From assembly GCA_002385885.1 (NCBI GenBank), contig DGEI01000027.1:19841-83840 (forward strand): DNA of 64,000 nucleotides, written 5' to 3'. Position 1 is the stretch's first letter; each line of letters begins with the position of its first letter. Source of the DNA: Firmicutes bacterium UBA3930. Its GTDB lineage: Bacteria > Bacillota > Clostridia > Caldicoprobacterales > Caldicoprobacteraceae. The position numbers were made by a program, and so were the translations under genes. The notes below the pieces were generated by a model. It ran no database searches, was not told the origin of the DNA, and saw nothing but the letters and a program-made list of their open reading frames with translations. This document shows positions 33,549 to 41,853 of the stretch, piece after piece.

Positions 33549-34436
33549 TTATGCCTGGATTTCAAAACCGTATTCTATCATTTCCTGTTTCAAAATCTTT
33601 AGGTTTTCTTCTGACATATCGGTTAAGGGCATACGAAGTTTGCCTGCATTCATTCCCATCAGGTTCATGGCGGTTTTTACAGGGATAGGACTGACTTCCA
33701 TAAACAGGGCTTTAACCAGGGGATAGAGTTTAAACTGAAGTTTACGGGCTCCTTCAATATCGCCGTCAAAGAACCTGGCTACCATGTCATGGGTATCCCG
33801 GGGAGCGATGTTGGCAACCACTGAGATAACACCTTTGCCTCCTACTGATAGTAAGGGAACTACCATATCATCGTTTCCTGAGTACAGATCTATAACTCCT
33901 TCACACAGCCGTGCCATATCAACTACCTGGGCTATATCCCCGCTTGCCTCTTTTATGCCTGCAATATTGTCTATCTTTGAGAGCTCCTTCAATGTTGACG
34001 GAGTTATGTTCAAATTTGTTCTGGAAGGAACATTATAGATAATGATAGGAATATGAACGGTATCGGCTATGGCTGCATAATGTTGAATCAATCCTTTTTG
34101 CGTAGTTCTGTTATAATAGGGAGTGACAATAAGCAGCGCATCGGCGCCCAGTCTCTCCGCTTCCTTGGAATCTTCAATGACAGCAGCCGTATTGTTTCCT
34201 CCTGTTCCGGCCAGGACCGGCAGCCTTTTTGCAGCTTTTTCAACGGTAAAGCCAATAACTGAATATCTCTCTTCTTTGGTCATGGTGGAAGGCTCTCCGG
34301 TTGTACCGCAGGCTAGCAGTGCATCAGTGCCTTCCCGGATTTGAAACTCAATCTGATTTGCCAGGGAATCAAAATTTATACCGTTTTCGGTAAAAGGGGT
34401 AACCATTGCAACACATGAACCTGTAAAGACACTCAT
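33549..34436 (-). CDS. dapA: 4-hydroxy-tetrahydrodipicolinate synthase
   Basis: Condenses pyruvate with aspartate semialdehyde. 295 residues with GTTGEPSTMTKEER, the catalytic tyrosine region IIYNVPSRTNLN and the Schiff-base lysine in IAGIKEASGDIAQ. A GTG start four codons upstream lies on the ribosome site; ATG 34436 (MSVFTGSCVAMVTPF) about 10 nt after AAGGAGTG fits the family better. It is the middle gene of the lysine-riboswitch-controlled operon. Confidence 0.95.
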   Translation of the reverse strand: MSVFTGSCVAMVTPFTENGINFDSLANQIEFQIREGTDALLACGTTGEPSTMTKEERYSVIGFTVEKAAKRLPVLAGTGGNNTAAVIEDSKEAERLGADALLIVTPYYNRTTQKGLIQHYAAIADTVHIPIIIYNVPSRTNLNITPSTLKELSKIDNIAGIKEASGDIAQVVDMARLCEGVIDLYSGNDDMVVPLLSVGGKGVISVVANIAPRDTHDMVARFFDGDIEGARKLQFKLYPLVKALFMEVSPIPVKTAMNLMGMNAGKLRMPLTDMSEENLKILKQEMIEYGFEIQA

Positions 34437-34478
34437 GTTTTTAATCACTCCTTAATATCAAAGTCGGTTAAATCAGAA

Positions 34479-35498
34479 TCAGCGGTCTAGCTGGCCGTTT
34501 TCCCAGTAATCGATCAGCTTTTGAGCTATTTGAACGGTGTTTGTAGCGGCGCCCTTGCGTACATTATCTGAGACTACCCATAGATTTACACCACTTGGAA
34601 CGCTTTCATCCCTCCGGATACGGCCGACAAACACCTCATCCTTGTTTTCTGCATACAGCGGCATTGGGTATTTATTGTTCTTCGGATCGTCCACCACAAC
34701 AATACCGGGGGAGTTCGCCAGTATATCTTTGAGCTCATTAAGATCAAAATCTTTTTCAAACTCTACATTTATGGACTCACTATGTCCATGGAAAACCGGG
34801 ACCCGTACCGTAGTTGCAGTTATTCTGATACTGTAGTCGCCTATTATTTTTTGCGTTTCCTGTATCATTTTCATCTCTTCTTTGGTGTACCCGTTATCCA
34901 GAAAATCATCTATGTGGGGAATACAGTTTGCAAAAATGGGATGAGGGAATTTCAAAAGCGTATTGTTGCCCTCAATTCCATTTTTGAGATCCATGTAGCC
35001 GTTTAAACCCGCTCCGGATACGGCCTGATAGGTGGAGTATACAATCCGTTTAATCCTGTAATGCCGGTGCAACGGATTTAATGCTACTACTGCCTGGATG
35101 GTAGAACAATTGGGATTGGCGATTATGCCCTTATGTTTCAATATATCAGCCGGATTGACTTCCGGCACAACCAGGGGCACTTCCCCATCCATTCTCCAGG
35201 CACTGCTGTTATCGATGACGACAATACCTTTGGAAGCAGCTATTGGAGCATACTTTCGGCTGACACTTGCGCCGGCTGAAAACAATGCTATATCAATTTC
35301 TTTGTCGTCAAAGCATGTTTCAGTCAGCTCATTTATAATATGTTCTTTTCCCATAAACTTTACACGCTTTCCGGCAGATCGAGCTGATGCAAACAGGTAA
35401 TAATTCAACGCAGGCAGCTGCCTTTCTTCCAGAACCTCCAGGAATTTGCGGCCTACCATTCCCGTCGCTCCGACTATAGCTATATTGTATTTCTTCAT
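34479..35498 (-). CDS. asd: Aspartate-semialdehyde dehydrogenase
   Basis: Reduces aspartyl phosphate to the semialdehyde. 339 residues with the NADP loop AIVGATGMVGRKFLEVL, the catalytic cysteine in ANPNCSTIQAVVAL and the active-site histidine in RVPVFHGHSESI. First gene of the operon, with a GGGAGGAAAG ribosome site, about 110 nt downstream of the riboswitch terminator. No aspartokinase gene is present here. Confidence 0.95.
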   Translation of the reverse strand: MKKYNIAIVGATGMVGRKFLEVLEERQLPALNYYLFASARSAGKRVKFMGKEHIINELTETCFDDKEIDIALFSAGASVSRKYAPIAASKGIVVIDNSSAWRMDGEVPLVVPEVNPADILKHKGIIANPNCSTIQAVVALNPLHRHYRIKRIVYSTYQAVSGAGLNGYMDLKNGIEGNNTLLKFPHPIFANCIPHIDDFLDNGYTKEEMKMIQETQKIIGDYSIRITATTVRVPVFHGHSESINVEFEKDFDLNELKDILANSPGIVVVDDPKNNKYPMPLYAENKDEVFVGRIRRDESVPSGVNLWVVSDNVRKGAATNTVQIAQKLIDYWENGQLDR

Positions 35499-35609
35499 AA
35501 TGCTTTCCTCCCATATTTATAGAATTATTACAAAAAATCCGTTCAAAGCCGGCCTAATACCATCATATGTGGTTATTATTTGTGTGTGCCTTAACAGTAA
35601 AACGCAAAT

Positions 35610-35637
35610 AAAGCGGCTGATGGACACCAGCCGCTTT
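35610..35637 (-). terminator. Expression-platform terminator of the lysine riboswitch
   Basis: The perfect stem AAAGCGGCTG / CAGCCGCTTT with an 8-nt loop is followed, on the minus strand, by a T-rich tail. It lies between the riboswitch aptamer and asd. Confidence 0.8.
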
Positions 35638-35699
35638 CGTACCACAAAAACAACATGTCAATGCAGTCGGTCAAAATCTGCATACGGTTTGCGATGCGA

Positions 35700-35875
35700 A
35701 AGCAGTTAGCGCTCCATCATTACAAATGATGACAGTCCCAGGGCTGTTAACCCTGGGCCCAGGACATGGATAACGGGACATCTCATATCCTTCGGCACCT
35801 TTTCCTTTCAGCAGCTTTCATCAAATCCCGTATTCTCCAGCATTTTACTTATAAAAGGTGCGCCTCTAAACTGCT
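35700..35875 (-). promoter_or_regulatory. Lysine riboswitch (L box)
   Basis: Read on the minus strand the sequence has the L-box landmarks in order: AGCAGTTTAGAGGCGC at the 5' side of P1, AAAAGGTGCCGAAGG in the core, and GGAGCGCTAACTGCT closing P1. The 5' and 3' ends pair over about eight bases. A terminator and then asd-dapA-dapB follow, so lysine binding should end transcription early. This is direct pattern recognition supported by the gene context. Confidence 0.92.
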
Positions 35876-35896
35876 CTATGCTTTTTTATTTTTTTA

Positions 35897-35925
35897 ATAA
35901 TAACATTGATTATTTTAAAAGTCAA
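35897..35925 (-). promoter_or_regulatory. Sigma-A promoter of the lysine operon
   Basis: On the minus strand TTGACT (35925-35920), a 17-nt spacer and TATTAT (35902-35897) lie about 20 nt upstream of the L-box aptamer. Confidence 0.7.
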
Positions 35926-36016
35926 ACACTTTTGACTGTCTGCTTTACCCGGATTTGAATGTATATAACAACAATACATGGCCTGGTGCAGAATTATTTT
36001 GGAAAAACAAAAGAAT

Positions 36017-36165
36017 ATGAAAAGAAGGATTTTTGACTGCATTGATAAAAGAAGTGAAGAGATCATTGAGTCGGTAAACCGGATATAGGTGATTTATCAT
36101 CCTTGATGCCGGTTCTTGAAGCCATGCTTGGCGGCGTAAAAGGAAGAATATTTTAAATACGTGGA
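36017..36165 (+). pseudogene. Probable remnant of an M20-family amidohydrolase gene
   Basis: A short frame from ATG 36017 reads MKRRIFDCIDKRSEEIIESV and stops; in a shifted frame GDLSSLMPVLEAMLGGVKG follows. The first resembles the N-terminus and the second a late active-site segment (GDxSxxMP) of AbgB-type M20 peptidases, as if the middle of the gene had been lost. The match is short and from memory, so this is a tentative call. An intact but different M20 gene lies at 37745. Confidence 0.35.
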
Positions 36166-36321
36166 CGCGCTTTTTGGAACGAGGATTTACTATGAAGGAG
36201 ATATTTTCAAATAAGGGTTAGTTTGCTAAAATTTGTTTATAAATAATATAGAGCGAATACCAGAGCCTTTCTTGATTTTAGCGGGTACATATGTTAGGAT
36301 TAGATTGGGATTTTTTCATGG

Positions 36322-36351
36322 TTGTACGTATATACTAAGATCTGCTATATT
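36322..36351 (+). promoter_or_regulatory. Possible promoter of the alcohol dehydrogenase gene
   Basis: TTGTAC, an 18-nt spacer and TATATT lie about 105 nt before the start. The rest of 36166-36455 holds no gene I can recognise. Confidence 0.3.
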
Positions 36352-36455
36352 GGGCGTATATATAACAGTTGTACATATTATGCCATTTTTCTCCAGAATA
36401 CAGTCAGCGCCCTTCAATGCCATTACAATAAATATATTACAAAGGAGGAAGTATA

Positions 36456-37628
36456 ATGGAGAACTTCGTATTTCAAAGTCCCACAAAAATTATATTCGGA
36501 AAAGGTACTGAGTGTCAGGTGGGTGCTGAAACCCGGGTTTACAGCAAAAAAATTCTTCTGCACTATGGTGGCGGCAGCATAAAACGTATTGGCCTTTACG
36601 ATAAGGTTGTCAAATCCCTTAATGAGGCCGGTGTTGAGTTTATAGAGCTTCCGGGGGCACAACCCAATCCTCGCTTGAGCCTGGTAAAAGAGGGGATTGA
36701 AATCTGCCGGAAAAATAATATCGATTTTATACTGGCTGTAGGCGGCGGAAGCGCCATAGACTCGGCTAAGGCAATAGCTGTTGGCGTACCCTATGAAGGA
36801 GATGTATGGGATTTTTACAGCGGAGCGGCTGTACCGGAAAAAGCACTTCCGGTGGGTGTTATACTTACTATTCCTGCTGCCGGCAGCGAAGCCAGCAAAA
36901 GTTCGGTTATAACCAATGAAGATGGATGGTACAAGAGGGGACTCAATGTTAATATCATCAGACCAAAATTTGCAATAATGAACCCCGAAATAACGTATAC
37001 CCTTCCTCCATATCAAACTGCATGTGGAGCGGCCGATATTATGGCTCATGTAATGGAGCGTTATTTTACCCACCAAAAAGATGTGGATTTTACCGACAGA
37101 TTGTGTGAAGCCACGTTAAAAACAATAATTAAAAACGTTCCAATAGCTCTTCAGGATCCGGAAAATTATCAGGCAAGAGCTGAGATTATGTGGGCAAGCA
37201 CTGTTGCGCACAACGATTTAGTAGGCACCGGCAGGATTGAAGACTGGGCATCCCATAACATAGAACACGAACTGAGCGGAATTTACGATGTGGCACATGG
37301 TGCGGGGCTGGCTGTGGTATTTCCCGCCTGGATGAAATATGTATATAAACACAACATTGACAGATTTGTTCAGTTTGCAGCAAGAGTGTGGGATGTGGAT
37401 ATCGATTTTGCATGTCCTGAAAGAACAGCACTTGAGGGTATAAAACGGCTCGAACAGTTCTTTGTAAGTATCGGTTTGCCCGTTACTTTGGAAGGATTGG
37501 ATATTCCCGAAGATCGGCTTGAAGAGATGGCAGACAAATGTACAGACAATAACAGGAAGAAAATTGGAAGCTTCGTTCAACTGGACAGGGAGGACGTGCT
37601 CAATATTCTTAAGATAGCAGCAAAATAA
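36456..37628 (+). CDS. Iron-containing alcohol dehydrogenase (butanol dehydrogenase-like)
   Basis: A 390-residue group III alcohol dehydrogenase. The NAD(P)-binding loop is AVGGGSAIDSAKAIAVG; metal ligands come from the regions CGAADIMAHVMERYF and NIEHELSGIYDVAHGAGLAV. The start FVFQSPTKIIFGKG and overall similarity fit the BdhA/YqhD subgroup acting on butyraldehyde and other aldehydes with NADH or NADPH. It probably reoxidises reduced cofactors in fermentation. AAAGGAGGAAG is an excellent ribosome site and the gene is followed by its own terminator. Confidence 0.92.
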   Translation: MENFVFQSPTKIIFGKGTECQVGAETRVYSKKILLHYGGGSIKRIGLYDKVVKSLNEAGVEFIELPGAQPNPRLSLVKEGIEICRKNNIDFILAVGGGSAIDSAKAIAVGVPYEGDVWDFYSGAAVPEKALPVGVILTIPAAGSEASKSSVITNEDGWYKRGLNVNIIRPKFAIMNPEITYTLPPYQTACGAADIMAHVMERYFTHQKDVDFTDRLCEATLKTIIKNVPIALQDPENYQARAEIMWASTVAHNDLVGTGRIEDWASHNIEHELSGIYDVAHGAGLAVVFPAWMKYVYKHNIDRFVQFAARVWDVDIDFACPERTALEGIKRLEQFFVSIGLPVTLEGLDIPEDRLEEMADKCTDNNRKKIGSFVQLDREDVLNILKIAAK

Positions 37629-37655
37629 TCCGGTTTATATCTGGATAAGAGCAGA

Positions 37656-37705
37656 GGGCAACATTTTCAAGTCATGGATATTAGCTGAAAATGTTGCCCT
37701 TAATA
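37656..37705 (+). terminator. Terminator of the alcohol dehydrogenase gene
   Basis: GGGCAACATTTTCA pairs perfectly over 14 bp with TGAAAATGTTGCCC, followed by TTAATATAT. Confidence 0.75.
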
Positions 37706-37744
37706 TATAAAACATTTATTCAGTAAAACAGCGGAGGAATGGTT

Positions 37745-38899
37745 ATGAAATTTGACGGCGAAATCCTTTCCCTAAGAGATCGGTTGATGCAGCACAGAAG
37801 ATACCTGCATCGTTATCCCGAAACTGATTTTGAGGTTGCACGTACAAGGGATTATATAGTGAACCGGGTAAAAGAATTGGGTTTTGAGGAAATCAGCATA
37901 TTGGCAAAAAACGGTGTTAAAGCAGTCATGAGGAGTGGTAAGCCCGGCAAAACCCTTGCCTTTAGGGCCGATATGGACGGATTGCCGGTTGAGGAAGAAA
38001 CAGGTGTAGAGTATGCATCTCTAAATAAAGGGCTTATGCATTCGTGCGGACATGACGGACATATGGCCATTCTGCTTGGACTTGCCGAATGGATAGGAAA
38101 AATGAGAGACACAATAAATGGAGACTTGGTACTGGTCTTTCAACCGGCTGAAGAAACAGTTGGTGGTGCTCTTCCAATGATAAAAGAGGGTGTATTGGAG
38201 GATCCAAAGGTTGACGCCATATTTGGACTGCATTTGCTGCCCGATATCCCCCAGGGAAAGGCAGCTGTTAAGCCGGGGGTTGTAATGGCCCAGGCATGCG
38301 AGTTCGATGTAGAGATCAAAGGCAGGCCAGCCCACGGGGCAACCCCCTGCCGTGGCATAGATGCCCTCCTGGCTTCATGTAATTTTGTAAATATGCTCCA
38401 GGGAGTATTAACCCGCCAGATTCCTCCCGGTGAGAAAGCTGTCGTAACTATCGGAAGGATGGAAGCAGGGGAGATAAGAAACATAATTGCCGGGAAGGCC
38501 AGGATGGAAGGAACCATCCGGTCCTATGACAATAAAGTGTACAGCATTATAAAAGAAAATATTGTAAAGCTGCTGCAAGGACTTGAACATAGCCATGGTA
38601 TCAAAGGCCGGTATAGCGAATTGGTCTACTATCCCGCTGTTAACAATGATGTGCAGCTAACCAGGCGGGTAGCAGGCTTAATTGATCCTGATATGCTCGT
38701 GGATATAGAGCCGCTTATGATTGCCGAGGATTTCTCTTATTACCAGGAGAAGGTGCCAGGAACATTTATGTTCCTGGGCTGCAGGAATGAGGATAAGGGA
38801 TTTACATTCCCTCTCCACAGCAGCAAATTTAACTTTGATGAAGAGGTGCTGCTGCTCGGGGTACAGATATATGTAAACATAATCAAGAGTTTTAGCTGA
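37745..38899 (+). CDS. M20 family amidohydrolase
   Basis: A 384-residue metal-dependent amidohydrolase of the N-acyl-amino-acid/hippurate hydrolase type. Metal and catalytic signatures are SCGHDGHMAILLGLAEW, VFQPAEETVGGA, IFGLHLLPDIPQGKAAV and the late AEDFSYYQEKVPGTFMFLG; a dimerisation lid lies near VEIKGRPAHGATP. An upstream ATG at 37739 lies against GGAGG, so ATG 37745 is the better start. It deacylates an N-acyl amino acid or a small peptide; the natural substrate is unknown. Confidence 0.9.
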   Translation: MKFDGEILSLRDRLMQHRRYLHRYPETDFEVARTRDYIVNRVKELGFEEISILAKNGVKAVMRSGKPGKTLAFRADMDGLPVEEETGVEYASLNKGLMHSCGHDGHMAILLGLAEWIGKMRDTINGDLVLVFQPAEETVGGALPMIKEGVLEDPKVDAIFGLHLLPDIPQGKAAVKPGVVMAQACEFDVEIKGRPAHGATPCRGIDALLASCNFVNMLQGVLTRQIPPGEKAVVTIGRMEAGEIRNIIAGKARMEGTIRSYDNKVYSIIKENIVKLLQGLEHSHGIKGRYSELVYYPAVNNDVQLTRRVAGLIDPDMLVDIEPLMIAEDFSYYQEKVPGTFMFLGCRNEDKGFTFPLHSSKFNFDEEVLLLGVQIYVNIIKSFS

Positions 38900-38920
38900 G
38901 CTAAATGATTAACTTGTCAA

Positions 38921-39090
38921 TGCAGAATGCTATGGAGCTTGCCTTATGTAAAAGCTCAGAACCTGTTAGCGAAGAGGAGGATAAGCCGGAACCAGTCTGA
39001 CGCGCCGGTGAGTTTTGGTGAAGGCCCGGAGCGAGCAATACAGATTCTTAGCCTTGAATTCCAGCGAACGGAATAATATTCTGCAATGCA
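38921..39090. repeat. Dispersed intergenic repeat, copy B (hairpin-bounded)
   Basis: This copy is bounded by TGCAGAAT (38921-38928) and ATTCTGCA (39078-39085), which could pair to enclose the whole element. Shared blocks are TATGGAGC, CTCAGAACCTGTTAGCGAAG then AGGATAAGCCGG, GGAGCGAGCAATACAGATTC, and TTAGCCTTGAATTCCAGCGA followed by ACGGAATAATATTCTGCA. It encodes no protein and lies between the amidohydrolase and DUF624 genes; the latter's promoter must lie within 39091-39201. Confidence 0.75.
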
Positions 39091-39201
39091 TATTTCCAAG
39101 TTTTAAAAACTACGCGTTTGAGTAAATCCTGTTGAATAATCACAAATTTCTTGTTACAATGAGAGGCGGAAAATAGATTTGCTTTTGAAAGGACTGTTTA
39201 T

Positions 39202-40005
39202 ATGTTTGGCGGTTTTTTTAACCGGATGTATTATGGAAACCCAAATAAGCCGGACTTAGGATATGAAGATCTCAAAAAAAGGCGGTTTAAACTGTTTTTT
39301 ACCGTCCTTCAGATTAGGTTTTGGAAGCTAATACAGCTGAATCTTTTATATTCAATATTCTGGCTTCCCACCTTTATATGGATATATGTTCAATCCGTTG
39401 TAACGGCTGAAACAGGTGAGCCTGTAACCCTGTTCTTCTTTTTGATATTGCTTCCATGCCTGCTTTTTGCGGGCCCTGCCACTGCAGGAACAACTTATGT
39501 GGTCCGAAACTGGGCAAGGGACGAGCATGCGTGGCTGTTTAGCGACTTTAAAGATGCCTGGAAGATGAACTGGAAGGAAAGCCTGTTGATTATGTTCATC
39601 AACGGTGTTGTATTGATGCTTTTTTATGTGGCTGTTATCTTCTATAATGCTTTGGCTGTGAAAAGCATATTATATCTGGCGCTGTATTACTTTATACTGA
39701 TGATCGGGCTTGTATATGCAATGATGAATATATATATTTTCCCTTTGCTGGTTACCTACAAACTTACTATACGGCAAATTTATCGAAACGCTTTTATTTT
39801 CACCATAGGCAAACTGCCCCATACATTTGGTATTTTCGTTCTTATGGCTGGAGTATTTATAGCAAGCACCTGGTATATCTTTCCGCTTTTCCTGGTGGGG
39901 TTGACTTTCCCGATGCTTATAGGTGTTTCCCTTGCCAACTGGGTATTTGACAAGTATATGAACGTTAAGCTGGAAGATTATCAGGATGAAAGCGGTGTTG
40001 AATAA
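39202..40005 (+). CDS. DUF624 family membrane protein
   Basis: A 267-residue membrane protein with about five to six hydrophobic helices after a polar N-terminus (MFGGFFNRMYYGNPNKPDLG). The motif RNWARDEHAWLFSDFKDAWKMNWK between helices is characteristic of the YesL/DUF624 family, often encoded beside sugar transporters or glycosidases in Firmicutes. No such partner is next to it. Function unknown; inner membrane location is clear. Confidence 0.85.
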   Translation: MFGGFFNRMYYGNPNKPDLGYEDLKKRRFKLFFTVLQIRFWKLIQLNLLYSIFWLPTFIWIYVQSVVTAETGEPVTLFFFLILLPCLLFAGPATAGTTYVVRNWARDEHAWLFSDFKDAWKMNWKESLLIMFINGVVLMLFYVAVIFYNALAVKSILYLALYYFILMIGLVYAMMNIYIFPLLVTYKLTIRQIYRNAFIFTIGKLPHTFGIFVLMAGVFIASTWYIFPLFLVGLTFPMLIGVSLANWVFDKYMNVKLEDYQDESGVE

Positions 40006-40069
40006 TCCTGAATACGGATGCCCGTTTTAGTATCTTGTAGGATCATTGAAATATAGTAAAAGGGAGAAG

Positions 40070-40813
40070 ATGGAGATATATAACCATTTTGCTTATATTT
40101 ACGATGTTTTGATGGATGATGTGGATTACTCCGGATGGGTGGATTATATAGAACGAATACTGAAAATATACGGTGTAAAGCCTGCCCGAATTGTTGATCT
40201 GGCCTGTGGTACCGGGAATATAACCATAATGTTGAAAGCAAGAGGTTATGATGTAATAGGAATTGATCAATCCGAGGACATGCTGTCGGTTGCTAAAGAC
40301 AAGGCAGAAAAAAGCTTTATGGATATTCCCTTTATATGCCAGGATATGAGATTTTTGGAACTTCATGGCCCTGTTGATGCTATTACCTGTATATGTGATG
40401 GTATAAATTATATTCTCTCGCTGAGAGATCTGGATATGTTATTTCAGAGTGTGCGCCGTTATCTGAACCCAAACGGTATTTTCATATTTGATATCAGTTC
40501 CTATTATAAGCTTTCATCAATTCTGGGAGATAATATCATGGTGGAAACCGATGAGGAGATCAGCTATATATGGATTAATAATTTTGACAGACGGACCGGC
40601 ATATGTGAAATGAATTTATCATTTTTTGTAAAAGACGGAGAACATTACAGAAGATTTGATGAAACCCATTATCAGCGGGCCTATAAAGTGGATGAAATAG
40701 TACACCGTTTGAAGCATAACGGCTTTAAAAGCATTGAGGTGTATCAGCCTTTCATGCTAAAGCCGCCAAAGAAGAGGGCCGAGCGTATTTTTTTCGCAGC
40801 CCGGAAGATTTGA
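40070..40813 (+). CDS. Class I SAM-dependent methyltransferase
   Basis: A 247-residue methyltransferase with SAM motif I VDLACGTGNITIMLKARG, motif II acidic IGIDQSEDMLSVA and post-motif DAITCICDGINYI. The N-terminus YNHFAYIYDVLMDDVDYSGW is typical of a widespread Firmicutes subgroup of unknown substrate. The open frame begins at 40046, but ATG 40070 just behind AAAGGGAGAAG is the likely start. hslO follows after 66 nt. Confidence 0.87.
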   Translation: MEIYNHFAYIYDVLMDDVDYSGWVDYIERILKIYGVKPARIVDLACGTGNITIMLKARGYDVIGIDQSEDMLSVAKDKAEKSFMDIPFICQDMRFLELHGPVDAITCICDGINYILSLRDLDMLFQSVRRYLNPNGIFIFDISSYYKLSSILGDNIMVETDEEISYIWINNFDRRTGICEMNLSFFVKDGEHYRRFDETHYQRAYKVDEIVHRLKHNGFKSIEVYQPFMLKPPKKRAERIFFAARKI

Positions 40814-40879
40814 ATTTGAATAAGAACAGATTGTTTCCATAATTAACTCAGGCAATTCGATAACAGGAGTGAATAAGGT

Positions 40880-41773
40880 ATGAAGGACTATGTAGTGAGG
40901 GTTACAGCCGGAGACGGTGCTGTCCGGGCTTTTGCAGCCAGAGTTACCAACCTTGTAAATGAAGCTCAAAGGCTCCATGGTTTACATCCGGTGGCTGCTG
41001 CTGCCCTGGGAAGAACTATGGCGGCAGCGGCAATGATGGCAGTTGATATGAAGGGACAAAAAGACACTCTATCAATGATTGTAAAGGGTGACGGGCCGTT
41101 GGGCAGCATTATAGTGGTTGCGAATCCCGGTGGGGACATTAAAGGATATGTTGGGAATCCATCGCTGGATTTGCCCCTCAATGAGTTTAAAAAACTTGAT
41201 GTGGCGGCAGCTGTTGGAAAAAATGGAAAGATAACCGTCATAAAAGACCTGGGGCTTAAAGATCCTTACATTGGCCAGACTGAACTCGTATCCGGGGAGA
41301 TTGGGGAGGATGTGGCGTATTATCTGACAGTGTCGGAACAGCAGCCTTCAGCAGTGGCTTTGGGTGTGCTTATAAACCCCGATTACTCTGTAAAAGCTGC
41401 AGGTGGTTATATAATTCAGCCTATGCCGGGTGCGCCCGAGAATATAATCGATGAAATAGAATACAGGATAAATAATTCAGCGCCAATTTCCAGGCTGTTT
41501 GAACAGGGGAAAAAGCCGGAAGAAGTACTGTATAATTTTCTTGGTGGAATGGGCATGAAATTGAATGCCCAAGCCGGTATAAGGTTTAGATGTGATTGCA
41601 GCAGAGAGCGTCTCCGGAGAGTCTTGATGGGAATTCAGGAAGATGAGCTCACCGATATAATTGAAACTGATAAAAAAGCAGAACTGGTATGCCATTACTG
41701 CAATAAAAAATATATATTTTGCATTGATGAACTTAACCAGCTGCTGGAAGAAAAGAAAAGAATCAAAATGTAA
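40880..41773 (+). CDS. hslO: Hsp33 redox-regulated chaperone
   Basis: Holdase chaperone activated by oxidation. 297 residues with the N-terminal core (GLHPVAAAALGRTMAAAAMM, GDGPLGSIIV) and the C-terminal zinc redox switch with cysteines in FRCDCSRERL (C-x-C) and VCHYCNKKY (C-x2-C). The start has a CAGGAGTGAATAAGGT leader. A useful protein in an oxygen-sensitive anaerobe. Confidence 0.95.
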   Translation: MKDYVVRVTAGDGAVRAFAARVTNLVNEAQRLHGLHPVAAAALGRTMAAAAMMAVDMKGQKDTLSMIVKGDGPLGSIIVVANPGGDIKGYVGNPSLDLPLNEFKKLDVAAAVGKNGKITVIKDLGLKDPYIGQTELVSGEIGEDVAYYLTVSEQQPSAVALGVLINPDYSVKAAGGYIIQPMPGAPENIIDEIEYRINNSAPISRLFEQGKKPEEVLYNFLGGMGMKLNAQAGIRFRCDCSRERLRRVLMGIQEDELTDIIETDKKAELVCHYCNKKYIFCIDELNQLLEEKKRIKM

Positions 41774-41853
41774 AAAACAGTTATTGTTATAGAGGTTTTT
41801 TCTGATATATGCTATAATGAAACCTATAATAACAGTAAGGTTAGGAGAGAGAG

